The notes below the pieces were generated by a model. That model searched no databases. It was not told the DNA's origin and saw only the letters and a list, made by a program, of their open reading frames with translations. Positions 41,494-49,051 of a DNA stretch of 64,000 nucleotides are shown piece by piece. Within the stretch, counting starts at the first letter, position 1, and every line of letters starts with the position of its first letter. The position numbers and the translations under genes are program-made. Source of the DNA: Granulicella sp. L46 (lineage in GTDB: Bacteria; Acidobacteriota; Terriglobia; Terriglobales; Acidobacteriaceae); NCBI RefSeq assembly GCF_009765785.1, contig NZ_LMUT01000003.1, forward strand, positions 657,170 through 721,169, in the 5' to 3' direction.

Positions 41494-42553
41494 GCGCCTC
41501 AGCCGCCTCCTCCTAGCCGCCACTCTCGCCGCGCCACTCACCGCCCAGACCACCCACACCCTCCTCGCCACGCCCACCACGGTAGCCTGGGGCTACTACT
41601 CCGCGCACGCCAAGCCAGTTCTCACCGTCAACTCCGGGGACACCGTCATCATGCAAACCGCCAGCACCTGCGGCCCACCCGAGCGCCTCCAGTCCGAAGG
41701 CGTCGCCCCCGCGCAGATCCCCGCCTGGCTAGCCCCGCTCTACGCCGGCGTTCCGCAATCCGACCGCGGCCCCGGCGGTCACATCCTCACTGGCCCCGTC
41801 GCCATCGCCGACGCGCAACCCGGCGACATCCTCGAAGTCCGCGTCCTCAAAATCGACATCACCACCGACTTCGCCTGCAACGGCTTCGGCGCCGGCCGCG
41901 GCTTCCTCCCCGACGACTTCCCCTACGGCCGCACCAAAATCATCCCCCTCAACCGCGAGAAGATGACCGCCGACTTCGCCCCCGGCATCACCATCCCGCT
42001 CCATCCCTTCTTCGGCTCCATGGGCATCGCGCCCCCCGAGTCCGCCGGCAAGTGGAACTCCGCGCCCCCCTGGATGCACGGCGGCAACATGGACAACAAG
42101 GAACTCACCGCCGGCTCCGTAATCTTCTACCCCGTCCACGCCGAAGGCGCCCTCTTCGAAGCCGGCGACGGCCACGCCGGACAGGGCAACGGCGAAGTCG
42201 ACATCACCGCCCTCGAAACCTTCCTCACCGGTACCTTCCAGTTCGTCCTCCACAAGGGCGAAGCCACGCGCCAGCGCCTACTCTGGCCGCGCGCCGAAAC
42301 CCCGACGGCCTACATCGCCATGGGCTTCTCCCCCGACCTAAAGACCGCCACCGAAATGGCCGTCCGCAACATGATCACCTTCCTCTCCGAGCAGAACCCC
42401 GACTACCCCCACCTCTCCCGCGACGACGCCTACGCCCTCATCTCCACCGCCTGCGACGTCGACATCACCCAACTCGTCGACACCAACGACGGCGTCCACG
42501 TCCTCTGCCCAAAATCCCTCTTCACCGGCCCCAAATCATCGCCCAAGAAGTAA
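41492..42553 (+). CDS. Secreted acetamidase/formamidase-family protein
   Basis: A 353-residue protein of the FmdA/AmdA amidase family, starting with a signal peptide (MRLSRLLLAATLAAPLTAQ). Conserved features are GPVAIADAQPGDILEVRVL, IPLHPFFGSMGIAPP, the GGNMDNKEL segment and VHAEGALFEAGDGHAGQGNGEVD, which includes the metal-binding DGH motif typical of the family. The frame runs to 41426 but the signal peptide begins at 41492. Family enzymes split short-chain amides with release of ammonia; export points to scavenging or a different amide. It is divergent from murC. Confidence 0.88.
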   Translation: MRLSRLLLAATLAAPLTAQTTHTLLATPTTVAWGYYSAHAKPVLTVNSGDTVIMQTASTCGPPERLQSEGVAPAQIPAWLAPLYAGVPQSDRGPGGHILTGPVAIADAQPGDILEVRVLKIDITTDFACNGFGAGRGFLPDDFPYGRTKIIPLNREKMTADFAPGITIPLHPFFGSMGIAPPESAGKWNSAPPWMHGGNMDNKELTAGSVIFYPVHAEGALFEAGDGHAGQGNGEVDITALETFLTGTFQFVLHKGEATRQRLLWPRAETPTAYIAMGFSPDLKTATEMAVRNMITFLSEQNPDYPHLSRDDAYALISTACDVDITQLVDTNDGVHVLCPKSLFTGPKSSPKK

Positions 42554-42624
42554 ACAACCGCTAGCAATCCATAAATCGCCCGAGAGCCAAAGGCCATCAA
42601 TCGCCGATGGCCAAAGGCCGCCCT

Positions 42625-42651
42625 CATCACAGCCCAGGCCGAAGGCCTAGG
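42625..42651. repeat. CATCACAGCCnAGG...CCTAGG hairpin, copy 1
   Basis: CATCACAGCCCAGGCC, then GAA, then GGCCTAGG. The copy at 48964-48990 shares CATCACAGCC, the GAA loop and the CCTAGG end but has GGGC/GCCC in the stem. Confidence 0.78.
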
Positions 42652-42679
42652 CCACCTGCATGGCGGGTGGCCCAGGTGT

Positions 42680-42722
42680 GGGTGCCCCATCTTCGCGACG
42701 CCTTCATCGTCGCTAAGGTGGG
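42680..42722. repeat. GGGTGCCCC hairpin (TTCGCGACG subtype), intergenic
   Basis: GGGTGCCCCATCTTCGCGAC begins the unit. CCCATCTTCGCGACG pairs with CGTCGCTAAGGTGGG around CCTTCAT. It matches the copy inside nnr apart from one loop base. Confidence 0.88.
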
Positions 42723-42776
42723 CATCGCGCGATAGCGCGACCGCTCCCGCCCATCTCCACCTCACTCATACAGCCT

Positions 42777-42949
42777 GTCATCCTGAGCGAAGCGCAGCGC
42801 AGCCGAAGGACCCCGACGCCCTCAACTCACCCACACCTTCAACACCTTTCTCACCACCAAGCCCAACCCACATATCCCGCCCAAAAGCTCCCCGCACCCT
42901 CGACACACCCAACCCCTCGGGGTCCTTCGACTTCGCTCAGGATGACAGC
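42777..42949. repeat. Inverted pair of GTCATCCTGAGCGAAG elements
   Basis: The forward copy lies at 42777-42820, ending AAGGACCCCGA. The reverse copy at 42917-42949 starts TCGGGGTCCTTCGACTTCGC and ends AGGATGACA. The pair could fold on itself. Confidence 0.85.
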
Positions 42950-42989
42950 GATCACATCCTACCAACCAACCGCCTGCTAGCATCCACCC

Positions 42990-43268
42990 ATGCCAGCCGG
43001 ACACACCTACATCATGGGCAGCACTTCCGGCACACTCTACATCGGCGTCACCAGCGTCTTCGACACCCGCATCCTCCAACATAGAAACGGAAGCTTCGAA
43101 GGCTTCTCCAAAACCTACGGCTGCACCCGCCTCCTCTACTCCGAAACGTACGACAACATCCGCACAGCCATCGCCCGCGAAAAACAACTCAAAGGCTGGC
43201 GCCGCCAAAAGAAACTCGACCTGATCCGACCACCAACCCATATTTTGAAGATCTCGCGGAAAAACTAG
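42990..43268 (+). CDS. GIY-YIG nuclease-superfamily small protein, frameshifted end
   Basis: The 92-residue product is a stand-alone GIY-YIG domain of the UPF0213/YhbQ type. GTLYIGVT is the GIY-YIG core, the Arg sits in FDTRILQH, then FSKTYGCTRLLYSE, and IAREKQLKGWRRQKK supplies the helix with the catalytic Glu. After LDLI the frame becomes atypical (RPPTHILKISRKN). A one-base shift restores the usual ending, NPYFEDLAEKLGW...ERPKP, with a stop at 43309, so a single-base deletion near 43230 (or a sequencing error) is likely. Core motifs are intact. Cellular role unknown. Confidence 0.75.
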   Translation: MPAGHTYIMGSTSGTLYIGVTSVFDTRILQHRNGSFEGFSKTYGCTRLLYSETYDNIRTAIAREKQLKGWRRQKKLDLIRPPTHILKISRKN

Positions 43269-43309
43269 GCTGGCACCTCATCACCAAGTACGAACGCCCA
43301 AAACCCTGA

Positions 43310-44045
43310 TACCCCACCTCTGCATCTCCCACCAAGACCATCGAAGGGGCACGGCTTCAGCCGTGCCATAAACCCACCGGGCCAACGAGCGTACCGCTCT
43401 GCCGAAGGCCGGAGTGCAGTCGGAGGCGCAACGACCAACCTGCTTTCTTCGTTCCCACCCATCCCACAACCGACAGCCACGCGAAGCCCCTCGCCGTCAG
43501 CGCAAGAACCTGTCAAGCCCCCCAGCACCCCCAAATCCACAAAAGCCCCTATAAACACTGGCGATTTATATTTCCAAAACTTGGCATAGTTACCCCCACC
43601 CGCTAACTACAATAGAGATAGCCCCCAAACACCAACACCATCCCTCCCCCTACTGCCTCAAAAACAGCTAAGTCCTTTAGAAAGTCATACTCCACCCATA
43701 ACATGTTTGACGAGACTACTTTAGCCCCCTACTCGACCCCCAGGTCAGGGGTACTTTCGCCCCTAACCCGTTTGTTGAGACTACTCTAGCGTCAAGTCAT
43801 ACCCGAAGGGGGTGGGGGGTGCCCACCACCATCCACAGATCCCGTCATTCCGGCCACGACAAGAAGCCGGAAAAACATGCCATGTGCGATTGTGTGAAAC
43901 CCGCCCGAAGAAACCGCAACAAATTAAGCAGACCTTGGGTCTAATCTGATTGAGAGCCGGTACCGCAATCAACGCACCGGACTCCCACGCCGCACTCGCA
44001 CCTCCTGCTGGAAGAATGCGATCAACGGCCGGAAGGCTAGGAATC
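43310..44045. other. 736-bp gene-poor stretch before the WXXGXW gene
   Basis: The region holds an imperfect GGCACGGCTTCAGCCGTGCC hairpin near 43348, a degenerate 17-mer (43492-43509), an AT-richer segment (43545-43640), and a pair of TTTGACGAGACTACTTTAGC-like repeats (43705-43724 and 43771-43790). I see no supported gene, although promoter sequence for the plus-strand gene at 44046 is likely here. Confidence 0.55.
43705..43790. repeat. Two related 20-bp motifs, 66 bp apart
   Basis: TTTGACGAGACTACTTTAGC and TTTGTTGAGACTACTCTAGC share 17 of 20 bases. They flank a GGTCAGGGGTACTTTCGCCC inverted motif. Regulatory use upstream of the next gene is possible. Confidence 0.6.
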
Positions 44046-44909
44046 ATGCAATTCAAACGCGCAATTCGCACCTCTCTTACCGCGTTGGCAGTAGCGACGG
44101 CCGCACTCATCGCCACACCAGCGTCGCACGCGCAGGACCCACAGGATTACCCGGCCCAGGACCCCCAAGCCCAGGGCTATCCATCCCAGGCGCCAGCCGC
44201 GATACAGTCAAACGTTGCCCCGCCCGAGATCCCGGTCTACGATCAGCCCGAGTGCCCCGGCGACGGCTACCTCTGGACCCCCGGCTACTGGGCCTGGGTT
44301 GGCGGAACCTACTCCTGGGTCAACGGTGCTTGGGTCCTTCCTCCCTACTCTGGAGCTCTTTGGACCCCCGGCTACTGGGGTTATGGTGGCGGCTACTATG
44401 GCTGGTACCCCGGCTACTGGGGCCTGACCGTCGGCTACTACGGTGGTATCAACTACGGTTGGGGCTACTTCGGCATCGGCTTCTACGGCGGCTACTGGCA
44501 TGGCGGACACTTCTGGTACAACCACGCCTACGGCCACTACGGATCCGGCTTCCACGGCTACTCCTATAACCACGAATACGCCGGCTACCACGGCGGTCAT
44601 CCCACCGGCGGAGCGTCCTACGCCCACGCTGGCTACAACGGTGGCGCCCACGGCAGTGAAGGCTATCGCGGCTCAGGCATCAACGGTGCCACCCGCGGAG
44701 GCTACAGTGGCGGCAACGCAAGCCACGGCGGCTACAACGGCGGCGGTTACAGTGGCGGCAACGTAAGCCATGGCGGTTACAGTGGCGGCAACGCAAGCCA
44801 TGGAAACTACAGCGGCGGTGGCGCAAGCCACGGTGGCTACAGCGGCGGCGGCGGTCATGCCGGTGGTGGTGGCGGCGGTCACGGCGGCGGCGGTGGCGGA
44901 CATCACTAA
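44046..44909 (+). CDS. Secreted WXXGXW/YXWV-repeat protein with Gly/His-rich tail
   Basis: The 287-residue protein has a signal peptide (MQFKRAIRTSLTALAVATAALIATPASHAQ). The first half carries repeats such as YLWTPGYWAWVGGTYSWVNG and WTPGYWGYGGGYYGWYPGYW, the WXXGXW motif of envelope proteins of unknown role. The second half is Gly/His/Ser/Tyr-rich with repeated YSGGNASHGG. The mature region would be highly flexible and possibly metal-binding through histidines. AAGGCTAGGAATC precedes the ATG, and the frame upstream to 43950 is not needed. A strong terminator follows. Its location between murG and murC is probably incidental. Confidence 0.8.
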   Translation: MQFKRAIRTSLTALAVATAALIATPASHAQDPQDYPAQDPQAQGYPSQAPAAIQSNVAPPEIPVYDQPECPGDGYLWTPGYWAWVGGTYSWVNGAWVLPPYSGALWTPGYWGYGGGYYGWYPGYWGLTVGYYGGINYGWGYFGIGFYGGYWHGGHFWYNHAYGHYGSGFHGYSYNHEYAGYHGGHPTGGASYAHAGYNGGAHGSEGYRGSGINGATRGGYSGGNASHGGYNGGGYSGGNVSHGGYSGGNASHGNYSGGGASHGGYSGGGGHAGGGGGGHGGGGGGHH

Positions 44910-44937
44910 CCAACGAGTCCGCTGACCAACAAAAATC

Positions 44938-44975
44938 AAGGGCTGAGGAGCAACTCCTCAGCCCTTCTTCTTTTT
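44938..44975. terminator. Bidirectional intrinsic terminator
   Basis: AAGGGCTGAGGAG (44938-44950) pairs perfectly with CTCCTCAGCCCTT (44954-44966) around CAA, followed by CTTCTTTTT. It separates the WXXGXW gene from murG, which ends at 44988 on the minus strand, so it also ends the mraZ-murG operon. Confidence 0.92.
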
Positions 44976-44987
44976 CCCGCTCAACCA

Positions 44988-46073
44988 TTACTGCCCGGCC
45001 AGCCGCAACACCATCTCGGCAATCCGCTGCAGCGCTTCTGGCCGCGCCAGCGCACGAGCCTTCTCCGCCATCACCGCCCGCCTGGGCGCATCCGTCAGCA
45101 ACCCAACCAGCGCTGTCCGCAGCGTCTCCGGCGTGACATCCCGCTGCAGCAGCATCTCAGCCGCTCCCGCCTCAACGAGCACCTCCGCATTCTTCCGCTG
45201 GTGATCATCCGCGGCCCCAGCAAAGGGCACCAGCAACGACGGCTTCCCAGCCGCACACAACTCCGCGACCGTACTCCCCGACCGCGCCAGCACCACATCC
45301 GCCGCCGCATACTGCTCCGGCATATCCGTCAGAAAAGCTTCCACCCTCCACCGCGCAGGATCCGCGCCGCTCTGTACATACGCCGCTCGCGTAACCTCCA
45401 GTGCCCGAGGCCCCGATTGATGCACAATCGTCAACCCCGGCACATCCTCCAGCAGCCGCGCCGCAATCAACGGCATCGTCTCATTGAACACCAGCGCCCC
45501 ATTACTCCCCGCAGTCACCAACAGCCGAGGCGCCGCGCCACTCGCCCGCTCTGGCAACGAGAAGATCTCCGGCCGCACCGGAACTCCCGTCACCTCGGCA
45601 TCGTGAAAGTACTTAGCGGTCTGCCCAAAGTTCACCGCCGCAGCGCTAACCCGTTTCCCCACCACCCGATTCGTCATCCCCGGCACCGCATTTGGCTCAT
45701 ATGCCAGCGTAGGAATCCGCAGCAGCAACGCCGCGATCATCGCCGGCCCGCTCGCATATCCACCCACCCCCACCACCACCTGCGGCCTAAACTCCCGCAG
45801 CAACGAAACGCAGCGCAACACGCCCAGCGGCAGATCCGTCATCGTTCTCAATCGAGTCGCGAGGCTGACATTCTTCAGCTGTCCAGACCGCACCAGCTCC
45901 AACCGAAACCCGGCCTCCGGAACCAGCCGCGTCTCCAACCCCCGTGCCGTCCCCACAAACCAAACCTCGGCCCCATACACATCGCGCAGCTCGCGCCCAA
46001 TCGCCAGCGCCGGCACCACATGCCCCCCGGTCCCCCCGCCAGCGATCATCACACGCAGCACGTCGTCTTTCAC
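44988..46073 (-). CDS. murG: MurG glycosyltransferase (lipid II synthase)
   Basis: MurG transfers GlcNAc from UDP-GlcNAc onto lipid I, completing lipid II at the inner leaflet. The 361 residues show the GT-B loop VMIAGGGTGGHVVPALAIG, the LAYEPNAVPG motif, TAGSNGALVFNE and the acceptor-side ARSGSTVAELCAAGKPSLLVPF. An alternative start lies eight codons downstream. It is separated from ftsW by only 33 bp and closes this part of the operon. Confidence 0.95.
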   Translation of the reverse strand: MKDDVLRVMIAGGGTGGHVVPALAIGRELRDVYGAEVWFVGTARGLETRLVPEAGFRLELVRSGQLKNVSLATRLRTMTDLPLGVLRCVSLLREFRPQVVVGVGGYASGPAMIAALLLRIPTLAYEPNAVPGMTNRVVGKRVSAAAVNFGQTAKYFHDAEVTGVPVRPEIFSLPERASGAAPRLLVTAGSNGALVFNETMPLIAARLLEDVPGLTIVHQSGPRALEVTRAAYVQSGADPARWRVEAFLTDMPEQYAAADVVLARSGSTVAELCAAGKPSLLVPFAGAADDHQRKNAEVLVEAGAAEMLLQRDVTPETLRTALVGLLTDAPRRAVMAEKARALARPEALQRIAEMVLRLAGQ

Positions 46074-46106
46074 TATCCTCTACACTCTATCCCCTACACC
46101 CTGCTC

Positions 46107-47201
46107 TTAATCGATCTCGCGCGTCACATTCAGCAGCACGCCCATACAAGCCAGCGTCACAAACACACTCGTTCCGCCCGACGAAATAAACGGCAGCGGA
46201 ATTCCCTTCGTCGGCAACAGCGCGAGCACAACGCTCATGTTGAAGAACGCCTGCACCAGGATGATGGTCGTCAATCCAAACGCCAGGAACCGCGCAAATG
46301 GGTCGGTCGAGAGGAACGCAGCCTTCAGCCCGCGATACCCCAAAATGCAGAACGCCGCCAGCACGCATATCGCACCCAGCAGCCCCAGCTCCTCAGAGAT
46401 ATTCGCGAAGATGAAATCAGTATGCGGCTCCGGCAGATAGAACAGTTTCTGCCGCCCTTCCATCAATCCCAGACCCCGAATCCCGCCCGTTCCCACGGCG
46501 ATCAGCGACTGCATAATATGAAATCCCGCACCCTTTGGATCGGCCTCGGGATGCAGGAACACCAGCATGCGCTTCGCTCTCCACGCCACGTGAAACAACA
46601 TGTAATACAAGATCGGCGATGCAGCGGCCGCGCCCATCAGCAGCCACTTCATCTGCAGCCCCGCCAGGAACAGCATCAGCATCAGCACCGCTGCACACAC
46701 CAGCGCCGTACCTAAATCAGGCTCCAGCAAAATCAGTCCGACAAACAACAGCGGAGGAATTACCGCCGGAAGAATCGTCTCCTTCACGTTGTCGATCGTG
46801 TGGATGCGCGTCTGTAGAAACCACGCGAGGAACAGCACAATCACCGGCTTTGCCAGCTCCGACGGCTCCAGCGTCCCCAACCCCGGGATCCGCACCCACC
46901 GATGCGCTCCATTCATTCCGCCCCACGCAAACACCGAAAGCAACAGCAACCCCGTAATTCCCATCAGCGGAAAGATCAGCTTCGGATTGTTGTACTTCCT
47001 ATAATCCACGCGCATCAACACAAACAGCGCAACCATTCCCGCCAGCGCGAATCCCGCCTGCTTCACCACGTACGCATACGGCGATCCAAGCGTCGCCTTC
47101 GCAATCACAGCCGAAGCCGAAAACACTGACACCAATCCAAACAGCACCAACAGCAGCACCGTTCCAAACAACCATTTATCGACGCCTACCCGTTTCGCCA
47201 T
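46107..47201 (-). CDS. ftsW: FtsW SEDS-family peptidoglycan polymerase
   Basis: FtsW is the septal glycan polymerase that works with FtsI. The 364 residues have about ten membrane helices. The conserved long periplasmic loop contains RWVRIPGLGTLEPSELAK. LLEPDLGTALV carries the acidic residue of the SEDS family, and FGLTTIILVQAFFNMSVVLALLPTKGIPLPFISSGGTS is the standard C-terminal block. Normal length. Spacing to murG is 33 bp. Between murD and this gene lies a 134-bp gap with a GTCATTCC repeat. Confidence 0.94.
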   Translation of the reverse strand: MAKRVGVDKWLFGTVLLLVLFGLVSVFSASAVIAKATLGSPYAYVVKQAGFALAGMVALFVLMRVDYRKYNNPKLIFPLMGITGLLLLSVFAWGGMNGAHRWVRIPGLGTLEPSELAKPVIVLFLAWFLQTRIHTIDNVKETILPAVIPPLLFVGLILLEPDLGTALVCAAVLMLMLFLAGLQMKWLLMGAAAASPILYYMLFHVAWRAKRMLVFLHPEADPKGAGFHIMQSLIAVGTGGIRGLGLMEGRQKLFYLPEPHTDFIFANISEELGLLGAICVLAAFCILGYRGLKAAFLSTDPFARFLAFGLTTIILVQAFFNMSVVLALLPTKGIPLPFISSGGTSVFVTLACMGVLLNVTREID

Positions 47202-47280
47202 CTCTCTTTACACCCATTCGCTTCACTTCGCGAAACTTAGCGCTTTCCTTCGCGCCCTTGCGTCAAAGCCTTTGCGCTTG

Positions 47281-47320
47281 CTTTTCTTTCTGTCATTCCC
47301 TCTGGGAATCTGCTTCTTCC
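47281..47320. repeat. GTCATTCCCTCTGGGAATCT element between murD and ftsW
   Basis: ATTCCCTCTGGGAAT is an inner inverted repeat. Copies with the same TTTCTTTCT lead-in lie at 6855, 23904 and 62811. This one sits within an otherwise continuous operon. Confidence 0.85.
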
Positions 47321-47335
47321 TTTGCCGTTGCTTTC

Positions 47336-48685
47336 CTACAATCCCTGCACAAGTTCCTTGAACACGCGACCACGCTGCTCATAATTCTCAAATTGATCGA
47401 AGCTCGCACACGCCGGAGCCAGCAGCACCGTATCGCCTGCAACCGCCGCTTCATGCGCAAACGCCACGGCGCGTTGCAGCGTCTCCGCTCTCTCTATCTT
47501 TACGACCCCATCGAGCTGGCGCTCAATCTTTTCTGCCGCTGAACCAATCGTGATAACCGTCTTCACCCGTTCACGCAGAAACGGCTCCAGCACCCGGTAG
47601 TCCGATCCCTTATCCTTCCCACCCAGAATCAAGTGAATTCCACCCGCAAACGCCTCGACAGCCTTCATCGTCGCGTCCACATTCGTAGCCTTCGAATCGT
47701 TGTAATACCGCACGTCTCCGACCTCGCGCACGAACTCCAGCCGATGCTCGACAGCCTTAAACTCGCGCACTGCCGCGCGAATCGTCTCGCTCTCCACCCC
47801 TGCCAGCCGAGCCGCGCAAACCGCCGCCAGCACGTTCTCCACGTTGTGCGCCCCCGCCAGCGAAATCTCCGCCACCGGCATCACCGGCTCCGGCTTCGCG
47901 CCCTCGCGCGGCACAAACAGGATCGACTCGCCGTGCACAAACGCTCCCCGCTTCATCGGCCGCCGCCCGCTGAACCAGTAAACCTGCGCCATCGTCTTGG
48001 CCGCGATCAGCTGCGTTTCCTTATCTTCACCATTCAGTATGAGAAAGTCTTCGGCCGTCTGAAACTCCGTGATCCGAGCCTTCAGCGCCGCATAGGCCTC
48101 AAACGTTCCGTGCCGATCCAGATGGTCCGGCGTAATATTCAGCACCAGCGCAATCCGCGGCTTGAACGTCTCCACCGTCTCCAACTGAAAGCTAGAAACC
48201 TCCAGCACACTCCAGCTCTCCGGCGTACTCTCCTCCACCATCGCCGTAACCGGCCGCCCGATATTTCCGCCCACCAGCGTAGGCCGCCCCGCCGCCTTCA
48301 AAATCTCCCCAATCAACGAAGTCGTCGTCGTCTTCCCATTCGACCCGGTAACCGCCACCACCTCGCCCTTCAAATACTCCGCGCCCAGCTCCAGCTCGCC
48401 GACAATATGCGCCCCCATCGCCCGCACCTGCGATAACACCGGCGTCGACATTGGCACCCCAGGACTCACCACAATCAAATCCTGCCGCCGAAACGTCAGC
48501 AGCCCATGGCTCCCCGCCTCCACCATGAAACCCTGGTCCAGCAACTCCGACAGCTCCGCAATCAACGTCGCCGGTCGAGCATCGCTCACCGTAACGCGCG
48601 CGCCCAGCGTCTTCAAAAAATGCGCCGCCGCCAGCCCGCTCTTCCCCAGCCCCACCACCAACACGCGTTTGTTCTTCAGTTCCAT
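47336..48685 (-). CDS. murD: UDP-N-acetylmuramoylalanine--D-glutamate ligase MurD
   Basis: MurD adds D-glutamate to UDP-MurNAc-L-Ala. The ATG at 48685 (449 residues) begins MELKNKRVLVVGLGKSGLAAA, the nucleotide-sugar binding fold; the open frame upstream is not MurD-like. ATP loop VAVTGSNGKTTTTSL, catalytic LDRHGTFEAY segment, YNDSKATN and LGGKDKGSDY are family landmarks. Its ATG overlaps the stop of a small membrane-protein gene (TGATG), implying coupled translation. Confidence 0.94.
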   Translation of the reverse strand: MELKNKRVLVVGLGKSGLAAAHFLKTLGARVTVSDARPATLIAELSELLDQGFMVEAGSHGLLTFRRQDLIVVSPGVPMSTPVLSQVRAMGAHIVGELELGAEYLKGEVVAVTGSNGKTTTTSLIGEILKAAGRPTLVGGNIGRPVTAMVEESTPESWSVLEVSSFQLETVETFKPRIALVLNITPDHLDRHGTFEAYAALKARITEFQTAEDFLILNGEDKETQLIAAKTMAQVYWFSGRRPMKRGAFVHGESILFVPREGAKPEPVMPVAEISLAGAHNVENVLAAVCAARLAGVESETIRAAVREFKAVEHRLEFVREVGDVRYYNDSKATNVDATMKAVEAFAGGIHLILGGKDKGSDYRVLEPFLRERVKTVITIGSAAEKIERQLDGVVKIERAETLQRAVAFAHEAAVAGDTVLLAPACASFDQFENYEQRGRVFKELVQGL

Positions 48686-48921
48686 CAATGCCCCTGTTCC
48701 AATAACCAAAGATACCCGCCAGCGGCGACGAGAAGTATCGAAACCAGCCACCAACGAGAGCCACGGACGACACCAACTAGCACCAGAAGCAACGCCAAGA
48801 GTTGCGCCCAACCAGCAGCATTCACAATACCAAGATTCGGGCCTTGAAAAACTAGACCAGCCGCGCTTGCCACAACGGTTAGAACTAATCCGAGGCTCGC
48901 GAGTTTGTCCGCGGTCTTCAT
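48685..48921 (-). CDS. Small three-helix membrane protein in the dcw cluster
   Basis: Starting at the ATG at 48921, set by GAGGAG seven bases upstream, the protein has 78 residues: MKTADKLASLGLVLTVVASA, then GWAQLLALLLVLVGVVRG, then SRWWLVSILLVAAGGYLWLL. Three hydrophobic helices fill nearly the whole length. It sits between mraY and murD and its stop overlaps the murD start, so it is translated at matching levels with the Mur enzymes. I recognise no family. It may be a helper of a division or lipid-carrier protein, but this is inference from position only. Confidence 0.7.
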   Translation of the reverse strand: MKTADKLASLGLVLTVVASAAGLVFQGPNLGIVNAAGWAQLLALLLVLVGVVRGSRWWLVSILLVAAGGYLWLLEQGH

Positions 48922-48963
48922 CCCAATACTCCTCACCGCGAATCCAGCGCCAACGGCGCGGCC

Positions 48964-48990
48964 CATCACAGCCTAGGGCGAAGCCCTAGG
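48964..48990. repeat. CATCACAGCCTAGGGC...CCTAGG hairpin, copy 2
   Basis: CCTAGGGC, loop GAA, GCCCTAGG: a perfect 8-bp stem in the short gap between mraY and the small membrane-protein gene. See the copy at 42625. Confidence 0.8.
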
Positions 48991-49051
48991 TATTCAGCCG
49001 CCCAAACCCAGAGGGCTAAAGGCCCGACCCAAGCCCTACTTCCTGCACTTC

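Larger units (their letters stand above)
42554..42989. other. Repeat-packed gap between the amidase and GIY-YIG genes
   Basis: No gene supported. The order is: GGCCAAAGGCC motifs, a CCTAGG-type hairpin (42625-42651), a GGGTGCCCC hairpin (42680-42722), and two GTCATCCTGAGCGAAG elements in opposite directions (42777-42820 and 42917-42949) enclosing about 96 bp. Confidence 0.75.

Noticed and set aside
39991..42564. Long Arg/His/Pro-rich plus-strand frames over murC and the amidase gene
   Set aside because: Their translations are low-complexity antisense or out-of-frame shadows. The real genes are murC (minus) and the amidase (plus, other frame).
42990..43309. GIY-YIG gene as homing endonuclease in a mobile intron
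   Set aside because: It is a stand-alone small nuclease-like protein of the UPF0213 type, with no intron or host-gene break around it.
45201..46715. 504-residue plus-strand frame over murG and ftsW
   Set aside because: Antisense to two unmistakable conserved genes; composition typical of shadow frames.
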